Assembly: GCF_000384295.1 (NCBI RefSeq)
Contig: NZ_KB913037.1
Span: forward strand, 2,493,948 to 2,557,947
Direction: 5' to 3'
From: Amycolatopsis balhimycina FH 1894
GTDB lineage: Bacteria > Actinomycetota > Actinomycetes > Mycobacteriales > Pseudonocardiaceae
DNA: 64,000 bases
A program made the translations under genes and the position numbers. Shown here in pieces: positions 54,475 through 62,580 of the stretch (positions are counted from its first letter, which is position 1; the number at the start of each line of letters is the position of its first letter). The notes below the pieces were generated by a model. It worked only from the letters and a program-made list of their open reading frames with translations. It was not told the DNA's origin and did no database searches.

Positions 54475-55119
54475 TTGCCGGAGTGTCGCGGGAGGGCCGT
54501 GAGGGTGGTGCGGAGGCACCGATTGATCACGGTAGAGGCGGACGCGGCTGCCGTCGAGCGGCGGCTCACGGCGGGTGGGCTGAGTTGCCCGGACTGCGCT
54601 TCGGCGGTGGTGGGCTGGGGACACGGCCGGGAACGGTCGGTGCGGGGACCAGCGGGGCTGATGCGGCTTCGCCCGCGTCGATGCCGGTGCGCTGGCTGCG
54701 GCGTGACGCACGTGTTGCTGCCGGTGGTGGCGTTGCTGCGGCGAGCGGATCTGGCCGCAGTGATCGGGGCAGCGTTGGCGGCGAAGGCCGCCGGTGCGGG
54801 TCATCGGCGGATCGCGCAGGCGCTGGAGCGGCCGGCGGAGACGGTGCGGGGTTGGCTGCGCCGGTTCGCCGGTCGGCTGGAGGCGGTGCGCGGCGTGTTC
54901 ACGGTGTGGTTGCGAGCGCTGGACCCGGATCCGGTGATGCCCGATCCCGGTGGCGGTGCCTGGGCGGACGCGATGATCGCGATCAGCCTGGCGACCACGG
55001 CGGCGGCACGTCGGTTCGTGCTCATGGTGTCGCCCTGGGAGGTGGCCGTCGCGGTCTCGGGCGGACGGTTGCTGGCACCGGGCTGGCCGGGCGAGTGGAT
55101 CAACACGAGTTCACCCTGA
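54475..55119 (+). CDS. DUF6431 zinc-ribbon/HTH protein of the transposon
   Basis: Up to 214 residues; translation may begin at a GTG near 54502 (VRRHRLITVEAD). The zinc ribbon is CPDCASAVVGWGHGRERSVR with CRCAGCGVTHVL. The HTH is GAGHRRIAQALERPAETVRG, WLRRF. This resembles DNA-binding heads of ISL3/IS1595 transposases without a catalytic domain. Being the first gene of a Tn5053-like set, it may act as an end-binding or target-selecting subunit in place of TniQ/TnsD (inference). The last third (ISLATTAAARRFVLMVSPWE) is hydrophobic-helical. Confidence 0.7.
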   Translation: MPECRGRAVRVVRRHRLITVEADAAAVERRLTAGGLSCPDCASAVVGWGHGRERSVRGPAGLMRLRPRRCRCAGCGVTHVLLPVVALLRRADLAAVIGAALAAKAAGAGHRRIAQALERPAETVRGWLRRFAGRLEAVRGVFTVWLRALDPDPVMPDPGGGAWADAMIAISLATTAAARRFVLMVSPWEVAVAVSGGRLLAPGWPGEWINTSSP

Positions 55120-55137
55120 CACGATCGTGACCACGCC

Positions 55138-56595
55138 GTGAGTCTTGCTCGGGTCCATTGTGGATACGAGTATGAGGAGGTTCGCGGCGTGAGCGCCGAG
55201 GACGAGCAGAAGACACGAGCCGAACGCGCCCGGGCGATCGGGTTGTTCCGCTACCAGCTGATCCGCGAGGCCGCGGATCAGCAGCATTCGACCAAGGAAC
55301 GCGGCCGGATGATCCGCGCCATCGCCGAGACTGAGCACACCGATCCCTTCGGGCGTCGGGTCCGGGTCTCGCGCCAGACCCTGGACCGCTGGATCCGGGA
55401 CTGGCGCGCCGGTGGGTTCGACGCGCTGGTGCCCAGCCCGCGCCAAGCCACCGCGCGGACGCCGGTGGAGGTGATGGAGCTGGCGGTGGCGCTGCGGCGG
55501 GAGAACCCGGACCGCACCGCGGCCGGGATCCGCCGGATCCTGCGCGCTCAGCTGGGCTGGTCCCCGGACGAACGGACCTTGCAACGGCACTTCACCCGGC
55601 TCGGCCTGACCCGCTCGGCGGCTGCGATGCCGTCGGTGTTCGGCCGGTTCGAGGCTGAGCGCCCGAACGAGCTCTGGACCGGGGACGCCCTGCACGGCCC
55701 TCATGTCGGCGGCCGCAAGACCTACCTGTTCGCCTTCATCGACGACCACTCCCGGGCGCTGGTCGGCTACCGGTTCGGCTATGCGGAGGACACCGTCCGC
55801 CTCGCCGCCGCGCTGCGCCCGGCGCTGGCCTCGCGCGGGGTTCCGGCCGGAATCTACGTCGACAACGGCTCGGCCTTCGTCGATGCCTGGTTGCTGCGCG
55901 CCTGCGCGAAACTTGGCATCAGGCTCACCCACTCTTCCCCGGGCCGCCCGCAAGGCCGCGGGAAGATCGAGAGAGTATTTCGCACGGTCCGGGACCAGTT
56001 CCTGGTCGAGATCACCGGCGAAGCAGATCAACCTGGCCGGCATCGGGTGAGCGATCTGCTCGAGCTGAACCGGTTGTTCGCGGCCTGGGTCGAGACCTCA
56101 TATCACCACGCGGTGCATTCTGAGACCGGGCAGCCACCCTTGCACCGCTGGCAGACAGGAGGCCCGTTCCAGTTGCCGGCTCCGGCCGTGTTGACTGAGG
56201 CGTTCCTCTGGGAGGAACGCCGCACCGTCACCAAGACCGCCACCGTTTCCTTGCACAGCAACATCTATCAGGTCGACCCGATACTGGCGGGACGCAAGGT
56301 CGAGCTGGTCTTCGACCCGTTCGACCTCACCGCCGTCGAAGTCCGTCTCGACGGCATTCCCCGCGGAACCGCGGTCCCGCACCGCGTCGGGCGGCACGCT
56401 CATCCCAAGGCCCGCCCGGAAACCCCGCCGCCACCGCCGGTTTCGACCGGGATCAACTACGCCCGCCTGCTCGACGAGGCTCACCAGGGTGAACTCGCCC
56501 AGCGCGTCAACTACGCCGCGCTGGCCGGGCGCGGCGACAACGCCGAGATTCCGGGGCAGCTGGACCTGCTCACCGGTGAGGAGACCGCGCGATGA
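55138..56595 (+). CDS. DDE transposase, TniA/IS481-like rve domain
   Basis: Up to 485 residues; GTG 55189 after GAGGTTCGCG is a likely start. The N-terminal HTH domains include RRVRVSRQTLDRWIRDWRAG. The catalytic core has Asp in ELWTGDALHGPHV, Asp in GIYVDNGSAFVDAW and Glu in GKIERVFRTVRDQFLVE. A Mu-transposase-like beta-barrel follows (VSLHSNIYQVDPILAGRKVE). It overlaps the ATPase gene (ATGA), as in tniA-tniB pairs. Confidence 0.85.
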   Translation: MSLARVHCGYEYEEVRGVSAEDEQKTRAERARAIGLFRYQLIREAADQQHSTKERGRMIRAIAETEHTDPFGRRVRVSRQTLDRWIRDWRAGGFDALVPSPRQATARTPVEVMELAVALRRENPDRTAAGIRRILRAQLGWSPDERTLQRHFTRLGLTRSAAAMPSVFGRFEAERPNELWTGDALHGPHVGGRKTYLFAFIDDHSRALVGYRFGYAEDTVRLAAALRPALASRGVPAGIYVDNGSAFVDAWLLRACAKLGIRLTHSSPGRPQGRGKIERVFRTVRDQFLVEITGEADQPGRHRVSDLLELNRLFAAWVETSYHHAVHSETGQPPLHRWQTGGPFQLPAPAVLTEAFLWEERRTVTKTATVSLHSNIYQVDPILAGRKVELVFDPFDLTAVEVRLDGIPRGTAVPHRVGRHAHPKARPETPPPPPVSTGINYARLLDEAHQGELAQRVNYAALAGRGDNAEIPGQLDLLTGEETAR

Positions 56596-57404
56596 TCGAG
56601 AAAATGCAGCACTTCTACGGCTTCACCAGCACCCCCTTCGGCCGCAACCTCGCCCCCGGGATGCTGCACCGCCACGCCGCCCACGGCGAAGCCGTCGCCC
56701 GCATCGGATGGTGCGTCGCCGAACGCCGCATCGGTGTGATCACCGGCGAAGTCGGCGCCGGCAAAACCGTCGCCGTCCGCGCCGCACTGTCCACCCTGGA
56801 CAAGTCCCGTTACACGATCATCTACCTGCCCAACCCGACGGTCGGGGTCCGCGGCATCCACCACCAGGTCGTCGCCGCTCTCGGCGGGCAACCGCTGGTT
56901 CACCACGCCACCCTTGTCCCGCAGACCGCGGACGCGTTGGCCACCGAGCAAGCCGAACGAGGCCGCACACCTGTCCTCGTGATCGATGAGGCCCACCTGC
57001 TCGACCAGGCCCAGCTGGAGTCGATCCGGATGCTCACCAACCACGACATGGACTCCACCAGCCCGTTCGCCTGCCTGCTCGTCGGCCAGCCCACCCTGCG
57101 GCGACGGATGAAAATGGGAGCCCTCGCCGCGCTCGACCAGCGCATCGGCCTGCGCTACGCCATGCCACCCATGACCCCGGACGAAACCGGCAGCTACCTG
57201 CGCCACCACCTCGGCCTCGCCGGACGCAGCGACACCCTCTTCTCCGACGACGCCGCCGCGCTGATCCACCAAACCAGCCGTGGCTATCCCCGCGCGGTCA
57301 ACAACCTCGCCCTCCAAGCCCTCGTCGCCGCGTTCGCCGACGACAAGACCATCGTCGACGAATCCTCCGCCCGCATCGCGGTCACCGAGGTCACGGCAGA
57401 GTGA
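56592..57404 (+). CDS. AAA ATPase, TniB/ExeA-like transposition regulator
   Basis: 270 residues. The start YGFTSTPFGRNLAPGMLHRH is the ExeA/TniB signature. Walker A is GEVGAGKTVAVRAAL (53-67), Walker B is TPVLVIDEAHLLDQAQLESI, and sensor 1 is FACLLVGQPTLRRRM. In Tn5053/Tn7-type transposons this ATPase activates the DDE transposase and mediates target immunity. All key residues are present. It ends 122 bp before the right transposon end. Confidence 0.88.
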   Translation: MIEKMQHFYGFTSTPFGRNLAPGMLHRHAAHGEAVARIGWCVAERRIGVITGEVGAGKTVAVRAALSTLDKSRYTIIYLPNPTVGVRGIHHQVVAALGGQPLVHHATLVPQTADALATEQAERGRTPVLVIDEAHLLDQAQLESIRMLTNHDMDSTSPFACLLVGQPTLRRRMKMGALAALDQRIGLRYAMPPMTPDETGSYLRHHLGLAGRSDTLFSDDAAALIHQTSRGYPRAVNNLALQALVAAFADDKTIVDESSARIAVTEVTAE

Positions 57405-57526
57405 GCACCACACCGACACCCTGAACACCACGACCCCGCCCGGCGCCAGCCAAGCGGGGTCGATTCATCCCTGAACATGCTCACCGCGAACGCCGCCGAC
57501 ATGCTCACCTTCAATGCCGGGCAACA
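57405..57526. repeat. right transposon end with subterminal repeats
   Basis: 122 bp containing two copies of CATGCTCACC (complement GGTGAGCATG) near 57476 and 57500, plus a hairpin-like ACCCCGCCCGGCGCCAGCCA / GCGGGGT element that could terminate the transposon operon. The left end has matching GGTGAGGACG (54341) and GGTGAGCACG (about 54375). Confidence 0.6.
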
Positions 57527-58262
57527 GTCGTGAAAAGGAGACCGCCGGCCTGTGTCCTCGACGCCTCACGGCGCCAGTAATGCACCGGGATGACCCAGTC
57601 CGCGAGCGGCAACTCACCCTTCGGGCAAGGCCGCTCCGGCCGGCGGGCCATCCGGGCACGGCCGGCCAGAACCGCGCTGGTGACCGTGTCGCCGGCGAAC
57701 AACCGCTCGTAGAACGCGGTCATGAACTCCGCCGCGGCCACGGCGTACACGCTGTAAGCCATGGTCACCAACGCCGACGCACCACCGGCCAAAAGCCGGG
57801 TCGCGACCGCCGCCTCCAGCTGTTTGCCGACCGCGCCGGACTGGCAGGCGTTGAGGACAACCACCGGCACCTTGGCATCGGCCAGCACCTGCCCGATCCG
57901 CTCCGCCGGCACCTGGTCGGCCCCACCCTCGGGCTTCTCGAACACCAGCACACCCTCACCCGCCGGCTGACCGAAGCTCAACAGCGCACCGGCCAGCACA
58001 CCACGGCCGTCGAAGTGCACGACCTGGAACGGGTTCCCACCGCACGAGCCGCCTGCAACGTCTCGACCAGCGCCTCGAGCGTCGGCGGACGCAGCACCAC
58101 CAGCTCGACCTGGCCACGCACCGCCTCCAGCCGCCCCAGCAGGGGACGGGCGATCATCTGGTAGCCGACATCATCGGCGCCACGCGGCCGGGAGATCACC
58201 CTCAACACCCGCAGCCGCGCGCCGCCCACGGCGAAGGCCTGCCCCCGCGGCGCGCTCGGCAG
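57511..58262 (-). pseudogene. CHAT-domain (caspase-like) protein relic
   Basis: The upstream frame reads RLRVLRVISRPRGADDVGYQ, then VELVVLRPPTLEALVETLQA. A 1-nt shift near 58030 passes into VVHFDGRGVLAGALLSFGQP and VPVVVLNACQSGAVGKQLEA, VSALVTMAYSVYAVAAAEFM. The Cys of NACQSGA is kept, but the His-Gly of the catalytic HFDGHG is Arg-Gly. The frame is broken, the 5' half is missing, and the 3' end runs into the transposon. CHAT proteases are effectors in several bacterial immune systems; this copy is dead. Confidence 0.8.
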
Positions 58263-58753
58263 GCTACACGTGGGCGGTCAAGGCCGGACTGGCGGAGTTC
58301 AACCCGATGCTGCTGATCGACCGGGCGAACCTCGGCGTGGACATCCCGAAGGGCACGAAGTCCACCACCAGGTCGCTCACGCCGGCCGCAACCGGCGCGC
58401 TCCTCGCGGCCGCCGACCGTGCGACCGTGACCCGGCCGTCGACGTCGCCCTGCGCACCTCGGCGCTGGTCTGGTTCAGGGCAAGACGATCGTCGCGACAC
58501 TATCCCCCGTGATCAACAATGAGGTGTCGCGGCGCTGGTGCGCAGCGCCAGGCGGAGCGCTGCGTCAGCCCGGAGACGAGAACGTCGAGACCGGTTTCCG
58601 GAACAGCGTGAAGTACAGCCTGCTGAGCCCCGTGCCGACCTGGAAGCTGGCTCGGGCTGACACCTCGCCGATCAGTTGGCACTCAGCCTCCTCGTGCGGT
58701 CAGGCATCGTTGAACGAGAGCGATAGACTGATCGCCCGATCAGAGGGGGTTAG
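58263..58753. other. decayed gap
   Basis: 491 bp. Plus-strand fragments such as YTWAVKAGLAEFNPMLLIDR and a Walker-like QGKTIVATLSP occur in different frames without starts. They look like remnants of genes once beside the CHAT gene. No intact gene. Confidence 0.4.
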
Positions 58754-59341
58754 GTGAGCGTTGCGTGGTGGGCATTAGGTGTATCTGCACTCTCGTTGAT
58801 GGCAGCGACTGGTTCGCTCGTCTGGAATATTCATTCGTTTCGTCGAACTGGGCCGATAATCGAAATGAGAATGTCACACTCAAGAATGAGTCAAAGGGTA
58901 AAGGAAAAGCCTGAAAATGCCCCCGCCTGGGGATATCTCGGCACCTCTGCCGAAGGCGAGCATCTTGTTCGATCCATCCATCTTGTTGTCGAAATATTCA
59001 ACAAAGGCAGATCGCCGATAGATCTGGTGGATGTATTGTTCAGCGTTCGTGGTCCTCGCCTGCATTATGGCCAATCGGCTCTCCAACCTCCCGAGGCGCC
59101 CGTCCGAATCGAACATGGGTCGATGCGGAGATATGAGATCGAATTTATCGAACTTCTCGACGGACTCGATCAGAATGAGCAAGGCACCGTGGAATTCTTT
59201 GTCGCAGAGGCGACGCTGGGAAACGGTGAGGCTGCGCTGTCGAACCCAATTCCGTTCAGCACTTGGGTAGAGCTTGTTGAGAAAGCCGAGGATGACTTCG
59301 AGCGCTTCACCTCCGCCAAGAAAGACGAAAGTACCCAATGA
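58754..59341 (+). CDS. membrane-anchored beta-domain protein
   Basis: 195 residues from GTG 58754, preceded by AGAGGGGGT. The N-terminal TM is VAWWALGVSALSLMAATGSL, then a basic turn (FRRTGPIIEMRMSHSRMS). The soluble domain is beta-rich: IHLVVEIFNKGRSPIDLVDV, LFSVRGPRLHYGQSA, VEFFVAEATLGNG. The plan (TM, RxxPxI, N-x-G strand) parallels the split gene at 7286-7885. Base composition is much more AT-rich than its neighbours, suggesting separate acquisition. No family name assigned. Confidence 0.65.
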   Translation: MSVAWWALGVSALSLMAATGSLVWNIHSFRRTGPIIEMRMSHSRMSQRVKEKPENAPAWGYLGTSAEGEHLVRSIHLVVEIFNKGRSPIDLVDVLFSVRGPRLHYGQSALQPPEAPVRIEHGSMRRYEIEFIELLDGLDQNEQGTVEFFVAEATLGNGEAALSNPIPFSTWVELVEKAEDDFERFTSAKKDESTQ

Positions 59342-59435
59342 CTTGTCGCACGTCGTCGGTCGTCGGGTATGGCACCTGTGTGGGCGGATTGTCGGTCCGT
59401 GCGGAGTCAACGAGCACTTCGGCGACTCGTGTCCT

Positions 59436-60057
59436 AGTACTGCAACGGCAGTTAGTGGTGTTGTGGTAGATCACCCTGGTGGTGGTCGATGTGGTGTTGG
59501 ATCAGCTGGATCGGGTGCATGAGCGGATCGCGGGGTGGTTCGCGCGGTCGGAGCCGCGGGCTCGGGCGCGGGAGTATGTGTCTGGGCTGGTCGCGGGTCT
59601 GAAGCGGAAGAACGGCTGGACGCTGGCCGAGCAGGCCGGCGAGGTGTCGCCGGAAAGGATGCAGCGGTTGCTGCGCTGGGCGGACTGGGACATCGACGGT
59701 GTTCCTGAAGAAAGGCAGGATGTCGGCCGGGGCGCAGCGGCAGTACTCCGGGACTGCGGGCCGGATCGAGAACTGCCAGATAGGGACGTTCCTGGCCTAT
59801 GCCGGTGCTCGCGGGCATGCGCTGATCGATCGGGAGCTCTATCTGCCGGAGCCGTGGATCGCCGACCAGGGTCGGTGCCGGCGGGCGGGGATCCCGGAGG
59901 GACGGAGTTCGAGACCAAGCCGCGTCAAGCCATGGCGATGCTGGCACGGGCGTTCGCCGCGAAGGTGCCGTTCGCCTGGCGAACTGGGGTCGCACACCAC
60001 GACCGTCGATATACTCAGCATGGCTTCCAACGACCGCCGACGAAAACACCTTCGTGA
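59436..60057 (+). pseudogene. IS701-family transposase relic
   Basis: The left end AGTACTGCAACGGCAGTT (from 59436) is typical of IS701. The reading starts at 59479 ([32 protein letters not shown]). It jumps frame at about 59699 to [40 protein letters not shown], and returns to [26 protein letters not shown]. The region with the first catalytic Asp is deleted and the 3' half is missing. Confidence 0.75.
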
Positions 60058-60708
60058 CCACCTCCAGCACGGACGGAGTGGTCGAACTGTAGCAGCAGCA
60101 GACAGGAGCGCCACTCCTACGTCTCGCCCGCAAACACCGCGGGGCAATCTGGGCGACCACGACGATCAAACTGCCTGACGGGACCACCGCGCCGGTGGTC
60201 CAGCTGCGTGACCGCGTTCCAGCGATATCCGGTTCCGCGTCGACGTGGGCCGGCACCAGGAGTCCAAGTTCGTCGTAGAGCCGCAGGGCCTTGGCCGACA
60301 GCCGTGACAGCCGCGAGAACTCGCCGATGCTGACCATGTTCATGGAGGGCTCCTCGTTCCGGGCGTGGCGCCCGGTCACGACCACTCTGCGGCTTCCCCG
60401 AAGGTGAAGGTCAACCTCGGCGGATTCGGCGAGCCGGGCACCGGCGGTCGTGATCGGAAATGCCGGCGGGCACGGCGAGACCAGCGGCCTGGCCGCCGCC
60501 GACCCCGCGGAACTGCTCGCCGGCCTCGGCGACAACGACCGGCGCGCCGACCTGCTCAACCTGCTGCGCGACCCAGCGGCCCTGCGCGCGGCGGAGCCAC
60601 CGGACCCGCGATCGCGCCGGCTCCACCGAAACCGGCCTGTGCGGCCAAGCCCTGTCCACAATGCGGTGTCCCGCCGAGCCCGGACCACGATTTCCGCGCG
60701 GATGCGGG
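60058..60708. other. junction region of gene fragments
   Basis: 651 bp. It contains the MerR fragment and a plus-strand coding-like piece (GLAAADPAELLAGLGDNDRR, ADLLNLLRDPAALRAAE, about 60490-60600) without start or stop context. It lies where the body of an ancestral divergent TIR gene would have been. Confidence 0.4.
60225..60343 (-). pseudogene. MerR-family regulator N-terminal fragment
   Basis: From ATG 60343 (GGAG upstream): MNMVSIGEFSRLSRLSAKAL, RLYDELGLLVPAHVDAEP. This is the MerR winged HTH. After about 38 codons the sequence is unrelated, so the effector part is lost. Confidence 0.7.
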
Positions 60709-60801
60709 TCACTCAAGCTGCAGGAAGGGCACCAGCTGACCGTCACGTCCATGGCTGTAGGACATCAACGCGTCGAAGCTTAATGTCTTGCCTGCCCGCA
60801 T
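60709..60801 (-). pseudogene. fossil 5' end of a divergent TIR gene
   Basis: 30 codons: MRAGKTLSFDALMSYSHGRD, GQLVPFLQLE, stop. Cassette 1 has MQVAKQSGFDAFMSYSHERD, GELAPFLQ at the same position and orientation relative to its SLOG gene. Everything after the first helix of the TIR domain is deleted. Confidence 0.8.
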
Positions 60802-60888
60802 GCGTCTCCCGCTTTCCCCGCGTCGACGGCAAGACAGTCACTCGGTTGCGAGAAGTCGTTACCGCCGGACGAGCTGCGGTACAGTCCG
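60802..60888. promoter_or_regulatory. conserved promoter region of cassette 2
   Basis: 87 bp matching 43885-43976 in order and spacing (GGCAAGACAGTC, GAGAAGTCGTTACCGCCG, TGCGGTACAGTCCGA). Conservation between paralogues that otherwise diverged suggests regulatory function. Confidence 0.6.
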
Positions 60889-61596
60889 ATGATGACCGGG
60901 CCGCACACTGCCGCCACCGTGCGCGAAATGGCGGAACTGCCGCGGGTGTTCGCCCGGCTGGGGCTTGCGACGAACGTCCCGGTGTTGGCACTGGTCGGCG
61001 GTGCGGCAGGGGTGACCGAGGGCATCGAGTCCGTTGTCGAGAACTTATTGGGCCACGTCGTGGTTCCCCTGCTCGAACGGCTGGGCGCGGCTGTGGTCTA
61101 CGGCGGCACGGACTCCGGCGTGATGCGTGCCATGGGCACGACGTACGCTGCGGCAGGCGCCGGCTTTCCGTTGATCGGCGTTGCGCCGGCCGGGAAAGTC
61201 TGCCTCACGGCGGCCGCGGGCGCCTCGGTACCGCTCGAGCCGAACCACACCCACTTCTTCACCGTTCCTGGGCGTGAGTGGGGTGACGAGTCACCGTGGT
61301 TGTTCGCCGTCGCCGCCGCCATCGCCGACCGGGCTGCAACCCTGACACTGGTCCTCAACGGTGGCGATGTGACCGTCATCGACGTCGAGCACAGCCTGAG
61401 CCGGCGCATCCCGGTCCTGGTCGTGGCGGGCACAGGCCGCACCGCCGACCGCATTGCTGCGGATTCACCGGATTCCCGGGTGCGCGCGATCGCCGCGTCG
61501 CCGATCACGCACGTCGTCGACGCGGGGAACCACGCCTCCGTTCGCGAACGCTTGTCCACCCTGCTGCACGGTGCCGTCGGCCGGACCGGAGCATGA
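60889..61596 (+). CDS. TRPM-type SLOG (LSDAT, prokaryotic) domain protein (cassette 2)
   Basis: 235 residues; two consecutive ATGs at 60889 and 60892, the second matching the paralogue start. Ligand loops: VLALVGGAAGVTEGI and AVVYGGTDSGVMRAMG; signature LEPNHTHFFTVPGREWGDES, PWLF. It lacks TM segments, so it is cytosolic. It is the first gene of a co-directional set with SLATT (98 bp gap) and TIR-WD40. It is proposed as the receptor for a TIR-made nucleotide signal. Frame and motifs are intact. Confidence 0.82.
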   Translation: MMTGPHTAATVREMAELPRVFARLGLATNVPVLALVGGAAGVTEGIESVVENLLGHVVVPLLERLGAAVVYGGTDSGVMRAMGTTYAAAGAGFPLIGVAPAGKVCLTAAAGASVPLEPNHTHFFTVPGREWGDESPWLFAVAAAIADRAATLTLVLNGGDVTVIDVEHSLSRRIPVLVVAGTGRTADRIAADSPDSRVRAIAASPITHVVDAGNHASVRERLSTLLHGAVGRTGA

Positions 61597-61694
61597 TCCG
61601 GAATTGACCGGCTGGTTCCGGTAACGAACCGAGGTGCGGAACGACTGTAGTCCCTGTGCGGGCGCATCGGCCCGGGCGCGAGAGGATCTTTTCG

Positions 61695-62579
61695 ATGGAG
61701 TTTCCGGAAGCCGCTCTCCCTGCGCTGTTTCACAGCGCGAACGATCTTTCCGTGAGCATGCAACGGCGATTTCTGCGCATTTCCGCGCTGCGGCTGATCT
61801 TCCTGGTTTCGGCCGCGGTCGCCGGTGCGCTGACGGTCAAGACCCGCAACGGATCCGATCTCGCGGGTTTCGCGACCGCTTTGGCGCTCGTCGGCGCGAT
61901 CGTCCTGGAGGCCCGGCTGGTGCGGGAGAAGCCTGAGCGCGCCTGGTACGACGGGCGTGTCGTGGCCGAGGCCGCCAGAACGCTGGCCTGGCGGTTCGGC
62001 ATGGGAGCGCACCCGTTCCCCCGGACCCTGACGACGAGGGAGGCCGAGCAGGCCTTCGTCGCCCAGCTCGCCGAAATGCTGAAGAGCGCGCCGCCGATGG
62101 TGCTGACGGCGCGTGTCGGACCCGTGCTCGACCCGTCGCTGCAGGCCTTGCGCGACGCGGAGCTACGGGACCGCCGCGACGTGTACCTCCGTGACCGGCT
62201 CGCCGACCAAGCCGCTTGGTACGCCGGGAAGTCGGCTGGGAACCGGAAAGCTGCCTCGCGCTGGCGGACTGCGCTCGTCCTCACGGAAGCCGCCGGCGTC
62301 ACCGGCGCTCTTCTGCGCGCGGTCGGCGCGGTCGACCTCGACATCGCCGGAATAGTCGCGGCGGTGGCGGGCGCCGGTGTCGCCTGGCTGGCCGTGAAGA
62401 AGTACGAACAACTGGCGCAGTCGTACGCTTACGCGACGAACGAGCTCGCGATCGTCGAAGGCCGGATCAGCCTCGCGACCGAGGAGGGGACCTGGGCCAC
62501 GACGGTCGCCGAGGCCGAGGAGACGATAAGCCGGGAGCACTTGGCCTGGCGGGCGTCCCGCACGACGATCACGAACTGA
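61695..62579 (+). CDS. SLATT double-2TM effector protein (cassette 2)
   Basis: 294 residues from ATG 61695. The first SLATT unit has TM pairs at about 32-48 (LRLIFLVSAAVAGALTV) and 56-73 (LAGFATALALVGAIVLEA), then PERAWYDGRVVAEAARTLAW. The second unit has DRLADQAAWYAGKSAGNRKA, TM ALVLTEAAGVTGALLRAVGA and IAGIVAAVAGAGVAWLAVKK, then a coiled tail (YATNELAIVEGRISLATEEG). SLATT families are predicted pore-forming effectors linked to SLOG and SMODS signalling. It ends 1 bp before the TIR-WD40 ATG, so translation is coupled. Confidence 0.82.
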   Translation: MEFPEAALPALFHSANDLSVSMQRRFLRISALRLIFLVSAAVAGALTVKTRNGSDLAGFATALALVGAIVLEARLVREKPERAWYDGRVVAEAARTLAWRFGMGAHPFPRTLTTREAEQAFVAQLAEMLKSAPPMVLTARVGPVLDPSLQALRDAELRDRRDVYLRDRLADQAAWYAGKSAGNRKAASRWRTALVLTEAAGVTGALLRAVGAVDLDIAGIVAAVAGAGVAWLAVKKYEQLAQSYAYATNELAIVEGRISLATEEGTWATTVAEAEETISREHLAWRASRTTITN

Positions 62580-62580
62580 G

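Larger units (their letters stand above)
54324..57526 (+). mobile_element. 3.2-kb three-gene transposon (DUF6431 - DDE - ATPase), Tn7/Tn5053-like, with 6-bp target duplication
   Basis: Left end TGTTGGGCGGCACTCAGGGT; complement of the right end TGTTGCCCGGCATTGAAGGT. They share TGTTG..CGGCA.T.A.GGTGAG. GTCGTG flanks both sides (54318-54323 and 57527-57532). Subterminal GGTGAGSAYG motifs recur inside each end. The contents are a zinc-ribbon/HTH protein, an rve transposase and an AAA ATPase. Precise removal restores ...GCG-TCG-TGA, the original stop codon of the NACHT-HEAT gene. Confidence 0.88.

Noticed and set aside
55111..56043. 310-codon minus-strand frame in the transposon
   Set aside because: Antisense of the DDE transposase, whose catalytic triad is clear on the plus strand.
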